Positions 12,905-24,594 of a stretch of DNA of 53,613 nt are shown here, piece after piece. Within the stretch, counting starts at the first letter, position 1, and the number at the start of each line of letters is the position of its first letter. The notes under the pieces were generated by a model. The model did no database searches. It saw only the letters and a list, made by a program, of their open reading frames with translations, and was not told the origin of the DNA. Made by a program: the position numbers and the translations under genes. Source of the DNA: an uncultured Lachnospiraceae bacterium (GTDB lineage Bacteria; Bacillota; Clostridia; Lachnospirales; Lachnospiraceae); NCBI GenBank assembly GCA_944381745.1, contig CALWMI010000085.1, positions 1 to 53,613 of the forward strand. Reading direction: 5' to 3'.

Positions 12905-12991
12905 ATTGCTTCTCCTTTCCATGCCAGAGGCTGCGCGTCCTCTGCGCCAGGCTCCTGTGCGCCTTCGCCCTTGCCTTCTGCCACTCTGTCT

Positions 12992-14572
12992 TTATTTCCC
13001 GCTGTCCCCGTAGTTGGACAGCGCCCGCGCGGAGGGATCATCCACATCGCAGCCCTCCCACGCCCGGTTCCGCATCCAGAAATCCTTCACCATCTCCGAC
13101 TGGCCCGGGTAATACCTCTCGAAAATTTCCCGGTACAGAAGCGATTCCTTCGTGAACGGCGCCGCATGGGCGTAAGCCTTCCGCTTCTCCTCAAACTCCC
13201 TGTCCGTGTAAGCCGCCTCCGCATATTCCTTCAGATGGTCGGCCAGGGAATGCCCCACAGCATCGGAGAACGCGGCCTTCTCCCGCATCAGGATGTCCCT
13301 GGGCAGATAGTCTCCCTCAAACGCGCGGCGCAGCAGGTATTTCCCCTTGTGATACACGTTCATCTTCTTGGCCGGGTCGATGCTCATCACATACGACACA
13401 AAGTCCAGGTCGCCGAAGGGCACCCGCGCCTCCAGGGAGTGGGTGCTGATACAGCGGTCCGCCCGCAGCACATCGTACATGTAGATCTCCTGGATGCGCT
13501 TCACCGACTCCTGCTGGAATGCCTCCGCAGACGGGGCGAAATCCGTATATTTGTAGCCGAACAGCTCGTCGGATATCTCCCCGGTGAGCAGCACCCGCAC
13601 ATCCGTCCGCTCGTGGATGGCCTTGCACACCAGATACATGCCGATGGACGCCCGGATGGTGGTGATATCGTAGGAGGCCAGCGCATAGATGACCTCCGGC
13701 AGCGCCTTTATCACGTCCTCCTTGGTGATGACCACCTCCATGTGGTCGCTGCCGATATAATCCGCCACCTCCCTCGCATACTTTAGGTCGATGGCATCCC
13801 CCTCCATCCCGATGGCAAAGGTGCGGATCGGCTTGCCCAATATTCTGGCGGATACCGCGCACACCAGGGAGGAGTCCAGGCCGCCGCTCAGGAGGAAGCC
13901 CACCGGCGCATCCGCGTCCAGCCTCTTGGCAATCCCAGCCGTCAGCTTGTCATGGATATTCCTGCATACCGTGTTGATATCATCATAACATACTTTGGCC
14001 ACATCTGTAATCCTCCGATAACAGATAAATTGCCCGTCTTTATAATAATATCCAGGCGGGAACGGCCGGATCCGGTCTGTCAGGCCCACCAGGTTCTTCG
14101 CCTCGCTGGCGAAGATGACGGCGCCCTCCTTATCATACCCATAAAACAGCGGACGGATACCGATGGGATCCCGGGCCGCGATATAGGAGCCCGTCTCCCC
14201 GTCGTAAAGAACCATCGCGAACTCCGCGTCCAGCTTGGCAAACATATCCGTCCCGTACTCCCTGTACAGGGGGAGCAGGATCTCGCAGTCGCTGTCCCCC
14301 CGGAACCGGTATCCCTTCCTCTCCAGCTCCTCCTTCACCGGCCGGAAACCGTAGATCTCCCCGTTGCACACCAGCCAGCTGCCATCCAGGGAGAAGGGCT
14401 GCATGCCCTCCTCCGTCAGCCCCATGATGGCCAGACGGTGAAAACCAAGCAGCCCCTTGCCGGTATCGATGATCCTGGTGTCATCCGGCCCCCGGGAAAC
14501 TGTACGGCTGAATCCCTCCTGGAACAAGCCCATGTCTGCATGCTCCGAACAATAAACCATAATGGAACACAT
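12992..14572 (-). CDS. asnB: Asparagine synthase (glutamine-hydrolysing)
   Basis: A 526-residue AsnB-type enzyme that makes asparagine from aspartate, ATP and glutamine. Cys2 (after Met1 in MCSIMVY) is the amidotransferase nucleophile, with RGPDDTR, NGEIYG and DPIGIRPLFYG typical of the glutaminase domain (about 1-200). The synthetase domain carries the PP-loop FLLSGGLDSSLV (about 227-238), GEISDELFGYKY and EARVPFGDLDFV. GGAGG lies seven bases before the ATG. It sits between glnA (95-base gap with a palindrome) and gltB (87-base gap), so it draws on the same glutamine pool and is probably in the same transcript. Confidence 0.95.
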   Translation of the reverse strand: MCSIMVYCSEHADMGLFQEGFSRTVSRGPDDTRIIDTGKGLLGFHRLAIMGLTEEGMQPFSLDGSWLVCNGEIYGFRPVKEELERKGYRFRGDSDCEILLPLYREYGTDMFAKLDAEFAMVLYDGETGSYIAARDPIGIRPLFYGYDKEGAVIFASEAKNLVGLTDRIRPFPPGYYYKDGQFICYRRITDVAKVCYDDINTVCRNIHDKLTAGIAKRLDADAPVGFLLSGGLDSSLVCAVSARILGKPIRTFAIGMEGDAIDLKYAREVADYIGSDHMEVVITKEDVIKALPEVIYALASYDITTIRASIGMYLVCKAIHERTDVRVLLTGEISDELFGYKYTDFAPSAEAFQQESVKRIQEIYMYDVLRADRCISTHSLEARVPFGDLDFVSYVMSIDPAKKMNVYHKGKYLLRRAFEGDYLPRDILMREKAAFSDAVGHSLADHLKEYAEAAYTDREFEEKRKAYAHAAPFTKESLLYREIFERYYPGQSEMVKDFWMRNRAWEGCDVDDPSARALSNYGDSGK

Positions 14573-14623
14573 TGTCTCTACCTCCCTATTATTCCGGTAC
14601 AGCGCAAGGCTGTCCCCTCATTT

Positions 14624-14667
14624 GCGCCGGTGCGCCAAGGGACCATCCGGTCCCTTGTACGCCGGCG

Positions 14668-14668
<1 letters not shown>
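14624..14668. repeat. Dispersed GC-rich palindrome, copy in glnA-asnB gap
   Basis: Left arm GCGCCGGTGCGCCAAGGGACC and right arm (inverse complement) GCGCCGGCGTACAAGGGACC fold into one long stem with a few mismatches. The outer base touches the glnA stop codon. The arm sequence recurs at 38526-38570, 40223-40316 and 47009-47031. It may separate or stabilise the glnA and asnB messages. Confidence 0.7.
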
Positions 14669-16761
<2,093 letters not shown>

Positions 16762-16903
16762 ACTCTTCACTCCTCCTATCCCTGTCTGCCGCCTCCCCTG
16801 GCGGGAAATAAAAAAGGGCAGCGATGCCGTTCGATCACCTATCCAGCACCGTTGCCGCAATATGAATATTAGAAAGCCGCCGTTTTCCCAGGGTGCCCGC
16901 CAG

Positions 16904-16944
16904 GCGCCCACAGAGGGGCCTCCAAGCGCCCGCAGGGGGGGCCT
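16904..16944. repeat. Tandem GC-rich direct repeat in the glnA leader
   Basis: GCGCCCACAGAGGGGCCT (16904-16921) is followed by GCGCCCGCAGGGGGGGCCT (16926-16944), two near-identical units in the untranslated leader. Function unknown; the units could pair with neighbouring C-rich or G-rich stretches and alter leader folding. Confidence 0.45.
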
Positions 16945-16949
16945 GAACG

Positions 16950-16986
16950 AAAAAACGGCGCACAGGGATTTCTCTCTGGCGCCGTT
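16950..16986 (-). terminator. Terminator hairpin in glnA leader / end of arabinose operon
   Basis: On the minus strand AACGGCGC (16986-16979) pairs with GCGCCGTT (16961-16954), with extra inner pairs and a loop AGAAAT, then six T. It lies about 12 bases after the glnA transcription start and 72 bases after the last arabinose gene. It could end arabinose readthrough, attenuate glnA, or both. No second hairpin with ANTAR-type loops was found. Confidence 0.6.
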
Positions 16987-17004
16987 GCCGTTCTTTTGCA
17001 TGTT

Positions 17005-17033
17005 ACTATACTGCAAAGATTTTTGTTTGTCAA
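17005..17033 (-). promoter_or_regulatory. glnA promoter
   Basis: A near-consensus housekeeping promoter on the minus strand: -35 TTGACA (17028-17033), 17-base spacer, -10 TATAGT (17005-17010). It lies directly behind the stop of the upstream isomerase gene and gives a leader of about 237 bases. Confidence 0.85.
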
Positions 17034-17057
17034 CTAATTTTTTTCAGATGCGCCTGC

Positions 17058-18542
17058 TTACGCGAACGGGTTCTCCGTGGGGTAGCGCATGCCCTTGGGC
17101 TGATTAAAGCCAATTTCACCAGTGTCCACGCCGATATACTTGAACACCTCGTACATCGCTTTCCCATAATGGCCGAAGGCCACCGCGCCATGGTGCGGGA
17201 AGTTCTTCTCGATCAGCACATGGCGGTAAAAGCGGTTCATCTCCGGGATGGCAAAGATGCCCACGCCGCCGAAGGAATGGGTTGCCTCCGGGAGTACCTC
17301 CCCCTGGGCGATGTAGCCGCGCAGGATATTGTCGGCTGTGCTCTGCAGCCGGTAGAAGGTAATCGGCCCCGGCACCAGGTCGCCCTCCAGCGTACCCTGG
17401 GTCACCTCCTCCGGCAGCGTCCTGGCCATAATCAGCTGATACTTCATCTCGCAGGAGGTCAGCTTGATGGAGCAGGTATTGCCGCAGTGGAAGCCCATAA
17501 ACGTCTCATTCTGCCGGTAAGGGTATTTCCCTTTGATCTCCTCATCATACAGATCCTTCGGCACGGAATTGTTGATATCCAGCAGGGTCACCGCATCCTG
17601 GCTGATGCAGGTGCCGATGAACTCGCTGAGCGCCCCATAGATATCCACCTCGCAGGATACCGGGATTCCCCGCCCGGTCAGGCGGCTATTTACATAACAG
17701 GGCACGAAGCCGAACTGGGTCTGGAAGGCCGGCCAGCATTTCCCCGCGATGGCCACATACGGGCGGCTGCCCTTGTGCTCCTGCACCCAATCCAACAGGG
17801 TGAGCTCATACTGGGCCAGCTTTGCCAGAATCTCCGGCTTCTTGTTGCCCGCTCCCAGCTCTGCCGCCATGTCTTCCATGACGGAAGGGATCCTGGCGTC
17901 CCCGTCGTGCTTGTGGAAGGCTTCAAAAAGATCCAGCTCCGAGTTCTCCTCAATCTCCACGCCCAAGTTGTAGAGCTGCTTGATTGGCGCGTTGCAGGCC
18001 AGGAAATTCAAAGGCCGCGGCCCAAAGCTGATCAGCTTTAAGCCCGCCAAGCCGATGACCGCGCGGGCGATGGGAAGGAACTCCTCAATCATATCCGCGC
18101 ACTCCTGCGCCGTACCCACCGGATACTCGGGGATATATGCCTTCACACCGCGCAGTTTCAGGTTGTAGCTGGCGTTCAGCATGCCGCAGTAGGCATCCCC
18201 GCGCCCCTGTACCAGGTCTTTGCCGCTCTCCTCAGCTGCCGCCAGGAACATCACCGGCCCGTCAAAATACTTGGCCAGCAGCGTCTCCGAAATCTCCGGC
18301 CCGAAGTTGCCCAGATAGACCGCCAGGGCATTGCACCCTGCCTTTTTCACATCCTCCAGCGCCTGCTGCATATGGATTTCACTCTCCACAATACAGATCG
18401 GGCACTCATAAATATTTTCCGCGTCGTATTTGGCCGCGTAAGCCTCTGTCAGCGCCTTTCTCCGGTTGACCGACAGGCTCTCCGGGAAACAGTCCCGGCT
18501 GACAGCCACAATTCCTACCTTCACCTTCGGAATATTGTTCAT
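17058..18542 (-). CDS. L-fucose/L-arabinose isomerase family protein
   Basis: A 494-residue protein of the fucose/arabinose isomerase fold, distant from the AraA encoded in the same operon. It begins VKVGIVAVSRDCFPESLS, and has conserved-looking blocks AVYLGNFGPEISETLLA, DINNSVPKDLYDEE, GFHCGNTCSIKL and FGGVGIFAIPEMNRFYRH. Enzymes of this fold interconvert aldoses and ketoses with a divalent metal. The start at 18542 has a GGAG site, and it lies 33 bases behind araD as last gene of the operon. It may act on arabinose itself or on a related sugar such as fucose or D-arabinose. The specific substrate cannot be told from sequence alone. Confidence 0.75.
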   Translation of the reverse strand: MNNIPKVKVGIVAVSRDCFPESLSVNRRKALTEAYAAKYDAENIYECPICIVESEIHMQQALEDVKKAGCNALAVYLGNFGPEISETLLAKYFDGPVMFLAAAEESGKDLVQGRGDAYCGMLNASYNLKLRGVKAYIPEYPVGTAQECADMIEEFLPIARAVIGLAGLKLISFGPRPLNFLACNAPIKQLYNLGVEIEENSELDLFEAFHKHDGDARIPSVMEDMAAELGAGNKKPEILAKLAQYELTLLDWVQEHKGSRPYVAIAGKCWPAFQTQFGFVPCYVNSRLTGRGIPVSCEVDIYGALSEFIGTCISQDAVTLLDINNSVPKDLYDEEIKGKYPYRQNETFMGFHCGNTCSIKLTSCEMKYQLIMARTLPEEVTQGTLEGDLVPGPITFYRLQSTADNILRGYIAQGEVLPEATHSFGGVGIFAIPEMNRFYRHVLIEKNFPHHGAVAFGHYGKAMYEVFKYIGVDTGEIGFNQPKGMRYPTENPFA

Positions 18543-18575
18543 CCTGTTCTCCTCCTACTCTCTCATCCTGCGGGA

Positions 18576-19268
18576 TTACCGCTGCCCATAGTAAGCGTTC
18601 GGCCCGTGCTTCCTCTGGAAATGCTTATCCTGCATGCACTGGGGCGTCCGGTTGTCCCCGCTGGGATTCAGAATCTCCGTCATCAAGTTCATCTTTGCGA
18701 TCTCTTCCAGCACCACCGCGTTGTGCACCGCCTCGGCGGCGTCCTTGCCCCAGGCAAAAGGCCCGTGGTTCTTGCACAGCACCCCTGGCACATATACCGG
18801 ATTCCTGTCCCGGAAGGTCTCCGCAATCACCAGGCCGGTATTTTTCTCATATCCGTCCTCAATCTCCTGGGCCGTCAGGTTCCTGGCGCAGGGGATCTCC
18901 CCGTAAAAATAATCTGCGTGGGTGGAGCCGTAGCAGGGAATCCCCCTCCCAGCCTGGGCCCATGCCGTGGCGTGGGGCGAGTGGGTGTGGACGATGCCCC
19001 CGATTTGGGGGAATGCCTTATACAGCTCCACATGGGTCGGCGTGTCCGAGGAAGGGTTCAAGTCCCCCTCCACCCGCCGGCCTCCCAGATCTACCACTAC
19101 CATGTCCGAGGGCTTCAGGAGCTCATAGTCCACGCCGCTGGGCTTGATGACGAACAGCCCGCTCTTCCGGTCAATCCCGCTGACATTTCCCCAGGTGTAG
19201 GTGATCAGCCCTCTCCTGGGAAGCTCCATATTGGCCTCATAAACCGCCTGTTTTAATGCTTCCAGCAT
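18576..19268 (-). CDS. araD: L-ribulose-5-phosphate 4-epimerase
   Basis: A 230-residue class II aldolase-fold enzyme converting L-ribulose 5-phosphate to D-xylulose 5-phosphate, the last arabinose-specific step. Zinc ligands fit His94 and His96 ([11 protein letters not shown]) and His168 (KNHGPFAWG), with Asp75 in [24 protein letters not shown] and IKPSGVDYE are the phosphate-binding segments. Length is exactly that of the family. It is 15 bases behind araB. Confidence 0.95.
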   Translation of the reverse strand: MLEALKQAVYEANMELPRRGLITYTWGNVSGIDRKSGLFVIKPSGVDYELLKPSDMVVVDLGGRRVEGDLNPSSDTPTHVELYKAFPQIGGIVHTHSPHATAWAQAGRGIPCYGSTHADYFYGEIPCARNLTAQEIEDGYEKNTGLVIAETFRDRNPVYVPGVLCKNHGPFAWGKDAAEAVHNAVVLEEIAKMNLMTEILNPSGDNRTPQCMQDKHFQRKHGPNAYYGQR

Positions 19269-19283
19269 CTTACTCTCCCTCCT

Positions 19284-20894
19284 CTAGTCTCTCAGCGACT
19301 CCACAGCTGCCCGCTCAATGGGCAGGCCCCGGTGATAGCGCTCCATGAAGGCGTCAAAGCCTTCCACGTCCCGGGCGTCCGGCTCCACCACCGCGCCTCT
19401 GCGGCCGCCAAACACCTTCTCGCCCAGATAGGCGTCCAGAGATTCCTGTTCCTGCCTCCAGATGCGGTAGGCTGCCAGCAGCGCGCAGCCCCAGGCGCCT
19501 CCCTCTCCTGCTGTCTCCATGACCTCCACCGGCACACCGGCTGCAGCCGCCATGATCCGCTGCCCGACGCCCTTTGTCTTGAACAGCCCGCCGTGCCCCA
19601 GCAGCACGTCCAGTTTCACCTGCTCTTCCTTAAACAGGATGTCCAGGCCGGTCTTCAGGGCTCCCAGGGATGTATACAAGTGGGTCCTCATGAAATTCGC
19701 CAGGGTAAACTTCCCATCCGGCATGCGCACGAACAGCGGACGTCCCTCCTCGAAGCCCGTGATGTGTTCCCCGGAAAAATAATTGTAGGCCAGCAGTCCG
19801 CCGCAGTCCTCGTCTCCCTCCAGCGCCTTGTTGTACAGCACCTCATAGAGCCGGTCCCATCCGATCTCCCCACCGGTGCAGGACGCGAATTCCCGGAAAA
19901 GCCCCACCCAGGCATTCAAGTCCGACGTACAATTGTTGCAGTGCACCATGGCCACCAGGTCGCCGGCCGGTGTGGTCACCAGGTCGATCTCCGGGTGCAC
20001 CTTCTTCAGCTCCTTCTCCAGCACAACCATGGCGAAGACGCTGGTACCGGCAGACACATTCCCGGTGCGCACCTTCACGCTGTTGGTGGCTGCCATACCG
20101 GTGCCTGCGTCTCCCTCCGGCGGGCACATGGGGATACCCGGCTTCAGGTTGCCGTCCACGTCCAACAGCCTGGCGCCTTCCTCTGTCAGGCAGCCTGCAT
20201 CCTCTCCGGCTGTCAGCGCCTTGGGCAGGATATCTCTCAGCTTCCAGGGGTACCCCTTCTCCGCCACCAGCCCGTCAAAGCGCTCAATCATCTCCTGATG
20301 GAAATCATGGGCCGCCGTATCCACCGGGAACATGCCCGCCACGTCGCCGATCCCCAGCACCCTCTGCCCGGTCAGCTTCCAGTGGACATAGCCCTCCAGT
20401 GTGGTCATATAGTCGATGCTTGGCACATGCTCCTCTCCGTTCAGGATCGCCTGGTACAGGTGGGCAATGCTCCACCGCTGCGGGATCGGGTAAGAGAACA
20501 GCTCCGTCAGCTTCTCTGCCGCCTCCTCCGTGATCGTATTGCGCCAGGTGCGGAAGGGCACCAGGATCCTTCCCTCCTTGTCAAACACCATGTAGCCGTG
20601 CATCATGGCACTGATGCCAATGCAGCCAATCACAGACAGCGTCTCCCCGTACTGCTCCTTCACATCCTGCGCCAGCTTTTTATAAGCGTCCTGGACGCCC
20701 TCCCAGATCTCCTCCAGGGAATACGTCCAAATCCCATCCTCCAAATGGTTCTCCCAGTCATGGCTGCCGGATGCCACCGGGGCGTGATCCTCCCCGATCA
20801 GGACTGCCTTGATCCTGGTGGAGCCCAGCTCCATCCCCAGGGCAGTCTTTCCTTCCCTTATCCAGCCGGCAATCCGTTCCCTCTCAGTTCCCAT
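19284..20894 (-). CDS. araB: FGGY-family ribulokinase
   Basis: A 536-residue FGGY sugar kinase; in this setting it should phosphorylate L-ribulose. The N-terminal phosphate motif [16 protein letters not shown] (about 18-33) and the second-domain [19 protein letters not shown] and [12 protein letters not shown] are typical. It resembles the xylulokinase-like ribulokinase branch common in Clostridia rather than the E. coli AraB length class (about 566). It lies between araA (45-base gap) and araD. Calling it ribulokinase relies on context. Confidence 0.88.
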   Translation of the reverse strand: MGTERERIAGWIREGKTALGMELGSTRIKAVLIGEDHAPVASGSHDWENHLEDGIWTYSLEEIWEGVQDAYKKLAQDVKEQYGETLSVIGCIGISAMMHGYMVFDKEGRILVPFRTWRNTITEEAAEKLTELFSYPIPQRWSIAHLYQAILNGEEHVPSIDYMTTLEGYVHWKLTGQRVLGIGDVAGMFPVDTAAHDFHQEMIERFDGLVAEKGYPWKLRDILPKALTAGEDAGCLTEEGARLLDVDGNLKPGIPMCPPEGDAGTGMAATNSVKVRTGNVSAGTSVFAMVVLEKELKKVHPEIDLVTTPAGDLVAMVHCNNCTSDLNAWVGLFREFASCTGGEIGWDRLYEVLYNKALEGDEDCGGLLAYNYFSGEHITGFEEGRPLFVRMPDGKFTLANFMRTHLYTSLGALKTGLDILFKEEQVKLDVLLGHGGLFKTKGVGQRIMAAAAGVPVEVMETAGEGGAWGCALLAAYRIWRQEQESLDAYLGEKVFGGRRGAVVEPDARDVEGFDAFMERYHRGLPIERAAVESLRD

Positions 20895-20939
20895 ATCCTG
20901 TTCCTCCTTCTCTCTGCCCCCATAGCGGCATCGGATGTC

Positions 20940-22436
20940 CTACCGGTAGTAAGCCTCGTTCCACCTCAACTCATCCTTCAGCCTGCGGATTGTTGTCTCG
21001 TTGTCTATGTAGACGGCCTCGATGCCCATTGCAGCCGCCCAGTCTCCCATCTGCTCTGCCGTCAGATCGTAGGAGAAGGCCGTGTGATGGGCGCCTCCCG
21101 CCAAAATCCAGCTCTCTGCCCCGGTAATCAGGTTGGGCCTGGGCGTCCAGAACGCGGTGGCCACCGGCAGCTTCGGCATCGGCTTCTCGGTCTTCTTCAC
21201 ATCCACCTCATTGATGATCAGCCGGAAACGGCGTCCCAGATCCACCAGGGAGACGGCGACCGCCGCCCCTGTCTTGGCGGCAAACACCAGCCTGGCCGGA
21301 TCCTCCCGGTCTCCCATGGACAGCGGGCAGACTTTGATGCCGGCCGGCCCGTCTGCAATGCTCGGGCAGACCTCCAGCATGTGGGCTTCCAGGATACCCT
21401 CCTTGCCGGGCACCAGGTTGTAGGTGTAGTCCTCCATGAAAGAGGTTCCCTTGGCGCCTTCCATACCGGCAGTCATCAGCTTCATCAGGCGCACCATGGC
21501 AGCTGTCTTCCAGTCTCCCTCCGCGCCGAAGCCGTAGCCCTTCTCCATCAGCCGCTGGATCGCCAGGCCTGGCAGCTGCTTTAAGCTTCCCAGGTCGCCG
21601 AAATGGGTCACCAGGGCATGATAATCTTTCTCCATCAGGAAATGCTCAAAACCGATCTCAATCCCGGCCTGCACGGCCACATGCTCCCGGAACTCTTTCT
21701 CGTCACGGCCCTCCAGGAGAATGGCATAGCGGCTGTAATATTCCTCCACCAGGGCCTCGATATCTCCCTTGGATACATCCTGGACATAGCCCGCGATCTC
21801 GTTGACCGGGTAGGCGTCCACCTCCCAGCCAAACTTCATCTGGGCCTCCACCTTATCTCCCTCGGTCACCGCCACATTTCTCATATTGTCCGCCACACGG
21901 GCCACACGGATATGGCTGCTCTCCATGATTCCCACGGCGGTGCGCATCCATCCGGCAATCCTCTTCTGCACAGACGAATCGCTCCAGTGGCCCATAATCA
22001 CCTTGCGCTCCATCCCCAGGCGGGTCACCATATGGCCAAATTCCCGGTCTCCGTGAGCCGACTGATTCTCATTCATGAAATCCATGTCGATGGTGTCGTA
22101 GGGGATCTCCCGGTTGAACTGGGTATGGAAATGCAGCAGCGGCTTGCGGTACTCCTGCAGCCCCAGTATCCAGGACTTGGCCGGCGAAAAGGTATGCATC
22201 CAGGTGATGACGCCGGCGCAGTTCTCATCCATATTTGCCTCGTTGAAAGTCCTGCGTATCAGCTCGTTGGTAATCAGCGTGGGCTTCCACACAATCTCAT
22301 AGGGGAGAAGCCCGGAACGGTTGAGCTCCTCCACAATCGTCCGTGAATGCTCTGCCACGTGCGCCAGGCACTCGTCCCCGTAGAGATCCTGAGAACCCGT
22401 GCAGAACCAGAATTGATAGTTTCTTGTCTCCAGCAT
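20940..22436 (-). CDS. araA: L-arabinose isomerase
   Basis: A 498-residue AraA that converts L-arabinose to L-ribulose using Mn2+. It has the N-terminal FWFCTGSQDLYG, the family block GVITWMHTFSPAKSWI, the metal-site Glu residues in GFGAEGDWKTA and TSFMEDYTYNL, and the late His pair in LAGGAHHTAFS. Length is that of E. coli AraA. The gene follows the second permease by 33 bases with an AAAGGAG site. Confidence 0.97.
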   Translation of the reverse strand: MLETRNYQFWFCTGSQDLYGDECLAHVAEHSRTIVEELNRSGLLPYEIVWKPTLITNELIRRTFNEANMDENCAGVITWMHTFSPAKSWILGLQEYRKPLLHFHTQFNREIPYDTIDMDFMNENQSAHGDREFGHMVTRLGMERKVIMGHWSDSSVQKRIAGWMRTAVGIMESSHIRVARVADNMRNVAVTEGDKVEAQMKFGWEVDAYPVNEIAGYVQDVSKGDIEALVEEYYSRYAILLEGRDEKEFREHVAVQAGIEIGFEHFLMEKDYHALVTHFGDLGSLKQLPGLAIQRLMEKGYGFGAEGDWKTAAMVRLMKLMTAGMEGAKGTSFMEDYTYNLVPGKEGILEAHMLEVCPSIADGPAGIKVCPLSMGDREDPARLVFAAKTGAAVAVSLVDLGRRFRLIINEVDVKKTEKPMPKLPVATAFWTPRPNLITGAESWILAGGAHHTAFSYDLTAEQMGDWAAAMGIEAVYIDNETTIRRLKDELRWNEAYYR

Positions 22437-22469
22437 AGGAAAACTCCTTTCGTCTCGTCACTCTTTCTT

Positions 22470-23519
22470 CTATTTTTTCCTCGCCAGCAGTACGCTCTGG
22501 ATGACTAGGAAGATACACAGCATCGCCGCCACGGTGATGCCTGTCCACCACGCCTGGTCAAGGCCGATGGAGGATACGATGTTCTGGATAGTACTCAAGG
22601 AGAGCACCCCCACAAACGTTCCGAAGATATTGCCCACGCCTCCGGTCAGCAGCGTGCCGCCGATAATGGAGGAGGCGATGGCGTTCATCTCCATCCCAGA
22701 CGCATGGGACGCCGAACCGGAGCCCACATGCAGAAAATAGACATAGCCTCCGATACCGGCCAGGATCCCGCACAGCAGATGGGCGAAGAATCGTGTCTTC
22801 TTTACATTGATGCCCAGCATCAGGGCACTCTGGCGGTTGCCGCCCACCGCGTAGAAATTCCTGCCCGCCCGCGTCCAGCGAAGCATGCAGAACAGCAGCA
22901 CCACAATGAGCAGGGCCACAATCACGCCGATCTCCACATAGGCGTTGACGTATTTCCCCAGCTTATTGACCGTCCCCATGCCGGGCACGGTGATCCTCGT
23001 CCCCTTCAGCGCTACAAAAGCCTCGTTCTCCACGTTGAAGGGCGCCGTGTGGACAATCGTGGTCATGCCTCTGGCAAAGAACATCCCTGCCAGGGATACG
23101 ATGAACGGCTGGATATCCAGGTACGCCACCAGGAAACCCTGCACGGCCCCGAAGGCCAGGCCGATGGCCAGGGCGATTATGATAGAAACAAACACATTTC
23201 CCCCCATAAAATCCAGGTAGACAGCGCAGCACATGCTCACCAGGGCCACCACACCGCCCACCGAGATATCGATACCTCCGGTGATCATAACCAGGCTCAT
23301 ACCGCAGGCCGTGATAATCAGGGCCGCGTTGGCATTCAGGATGTTAAAAAAGGTCTGCGGCTTCAGGAATCCCTTCTGCAGGAAGACCATGGCCCCTATG
23401 TACATCACAAAGAATACGGCCACGGTGATGATGAGCAGCAGGCTCGTATCGGTGAGCTTGCCCTTCTTTGCCGTCAAAGCGCCGTCCGCCGCTTTTTTCT
23501 CTTTTTTCATATCAGGCAT
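22470..23519 (-). CDS. Sugar ABC transporter permease (YjfF-like)
   Basis: A 349-residue RbsC/AraH-family permease with about nine to ten hydrophobic segments. The family segments MSLVMITGGIDISVGGVVAL and GRNFYAVGGNRQSALMLGIN are present, and the C-terminal IIGGTLLTGGVGNIFGTFVG contacts the ATPase in related carriers. Paired two-permease systems with this ATPase resemble the E. coli YtfQRT-YjfF galactofuranose importer. Its start overlaps the preceding permease by 8 bases. Expected to import arabinose, probably with the other permease as a heterodimer. Confidence 0.88.
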   Translation of the reverse strand: MPDMKKEKKAADGALTAKKGKLTDTSLLLIITVAVFFVMYIGAMVFLQKGFLKPQTFFNILNANAALIITACGMSLVMITGGIDISVGGVVALVSMCCAVYLDFMGGNVFVSIIIALAIGLAFGAVQGFLVAYLDIQPFIVSLAGMFFARGMTTIVHTAPFNVENEAFVALKGTRITVPGMGTVNKLGKYVNAYVEIGVIVALLIVVLLFCMLRWTRAGRNFYAVGGNRQSALMLGINVKKTRFFAHLLCGILAGIGGYVYFLHVGSGSASHASGMEMNAIASSIIGGTLLTGGVGNIFGTFVGVLSLSTIQNIVSSIGLDQAWWTGITVAAMLCIFLVIQSVLLARKK

Positions 23520-24594
23520 CCCCTTTCTGTGCTTTGACTTTCTTTCCCCACGCGGCGATCTTTTCCTTGACCGCCGGTGCGCTGATCACCACCAGGACGA
23601 TGACCACCACTGCCTTGTAGGCCGGCAGGGCGTCGGAAGACACCTGGAATTTATAAAGGGTTGTGGTCAAAAACTGGATGACATAGGCGCCGAGGATCGA
23701 GGCCATGATATTGAACTTTCCTCCGCTCAGCACATTTCCCCCCAGAGCCACCGCCAGGATCGCGTCCATCTCAATGTCCTTGGCAATGACGGAATAGTTG
23801 ATGGTGGACAGGCGGCTCGTCTTGATCAGCCCGACGACTGCCACGCACAGCCCCAGGATAACGAAGGTCAGCCATTTGATAAACGTCGGGTTCAGGCCGT
23901 TGAGCCTGGAGGACTCGGCATTGATCCCGACTGCCTGCGTATACAGCCCCAGATTGGTGAACTTCAGCACCAGCAGGGCGATCACAATGCAGACCACCGC
24001 GATGAAGAAGGGCGTAGGGACAGGAATCCCCGGGATAAAGCCTCCAAAGTAGGTAAATGTCTCATCGGTGACAGAGGGCAGTTCATTGTTGTTGATCCAG
24101 GCGGCAATGGAACGTCCTGCCGTATAAAGGATCAGCGTGGCCACCATCGGCTGGATCTTGAAGACTGCCACCAGCACCCCATTGAACGCCCCGCAGAGCA
24201 TAGCAGCCCCACAGGCAGCCAGAAATCCCACGATAATCGGGGCCTGGAGCGTCCCGTCGCCGCCCAGCCCTACTAATACCCGCAGGATTACCGACCCGGC
24301 AATGGCCACCACAGCTCCCACGCTGATGTCCTGTCCGCCGGAGGCAGCGGTCACCAGCGTCATGCCGATGGCCAATATGGCCACCTCTGAACCGTAGTCC
24401 AGGATGGTCATCAAGTTCCCGGTCAGCACCGGATGCCCGGCGCTGTTGTAGCCGAAGGAAATCTCGAAAAAGCTCGGATCCATAATCAGGTTAAACACAG
24501 CCAGCAGCAAAAGCGCTGCAATCGGTATAAATATCTGTTTGCGGAAAATGGCTGTCACGCCGCTTCCCATCGTTTTCTTCTTGTCAGCCATCAC
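23512..24594 (-). CDS. Sugar ABC transporter permease (YtfT-like)
   Basis: A 360-residue inner-membrane permease of the RbsC family. Recognisable segments are AIGMTLVTAASGGQDISVGA, LLVLKFTNLGLYTQAVGINA and ALGGNVLSGGKFNIMASILG. It overlaps the ATPase gene by four bases (ATGA) and the next permease by eight, so the three are translationally coupled. In E. coli the homologous pair YtfT/YjfF carries furanose sugars. The charged N-terminus MMADKKKTM sits in the cytoplasm. Confidence 0.88.
   Translation of the reverse strand: MMADKKKTMGSGVTAIFRKQIFIPIAALLLLAVFNLIMDPSFFEISFGYNSAGHPVLTGNLMTILDYGSEVAILAIGMTLVTAASGGQDISVGAVVAIAGSVILRVLVGLGGDGTLQAPIIVGFLAACGAAMLCGAFNGVLVAVFKIQPMVATLILYTAGRSIAAWINNNELPSVTDETFTYFGGFIPGIPVPTPFFIAVVCIVIALLVLKFTNLGLYTQAVGINAESSRLNGLNPTFIKWLTFVILGLCVAVVGLIKTSRLSTINYSVIAKDIEMDAILAVALGGNVLSGGKFNIMASILGAYVIQFLTTTLYKFQVSSDALPAYKAVVVIVLVVISAPAVKEKIAAWGKKVKAQKGDA

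Noticed and set aside
16950-16986. ANTAR-regulated double hairpin in the glnA leader
   Set aside because: Only one hairpin is seen and its six-base loop AGAAAT lacks the G at position four expected for ANTAR targets.
16762-17016. An N-terminal extension of glnA by 85 codons
   Set aside because: It would run through the leader terminator and repeats, and the family start MANVTEIFGS with a GGAGGAG site is at 16761.
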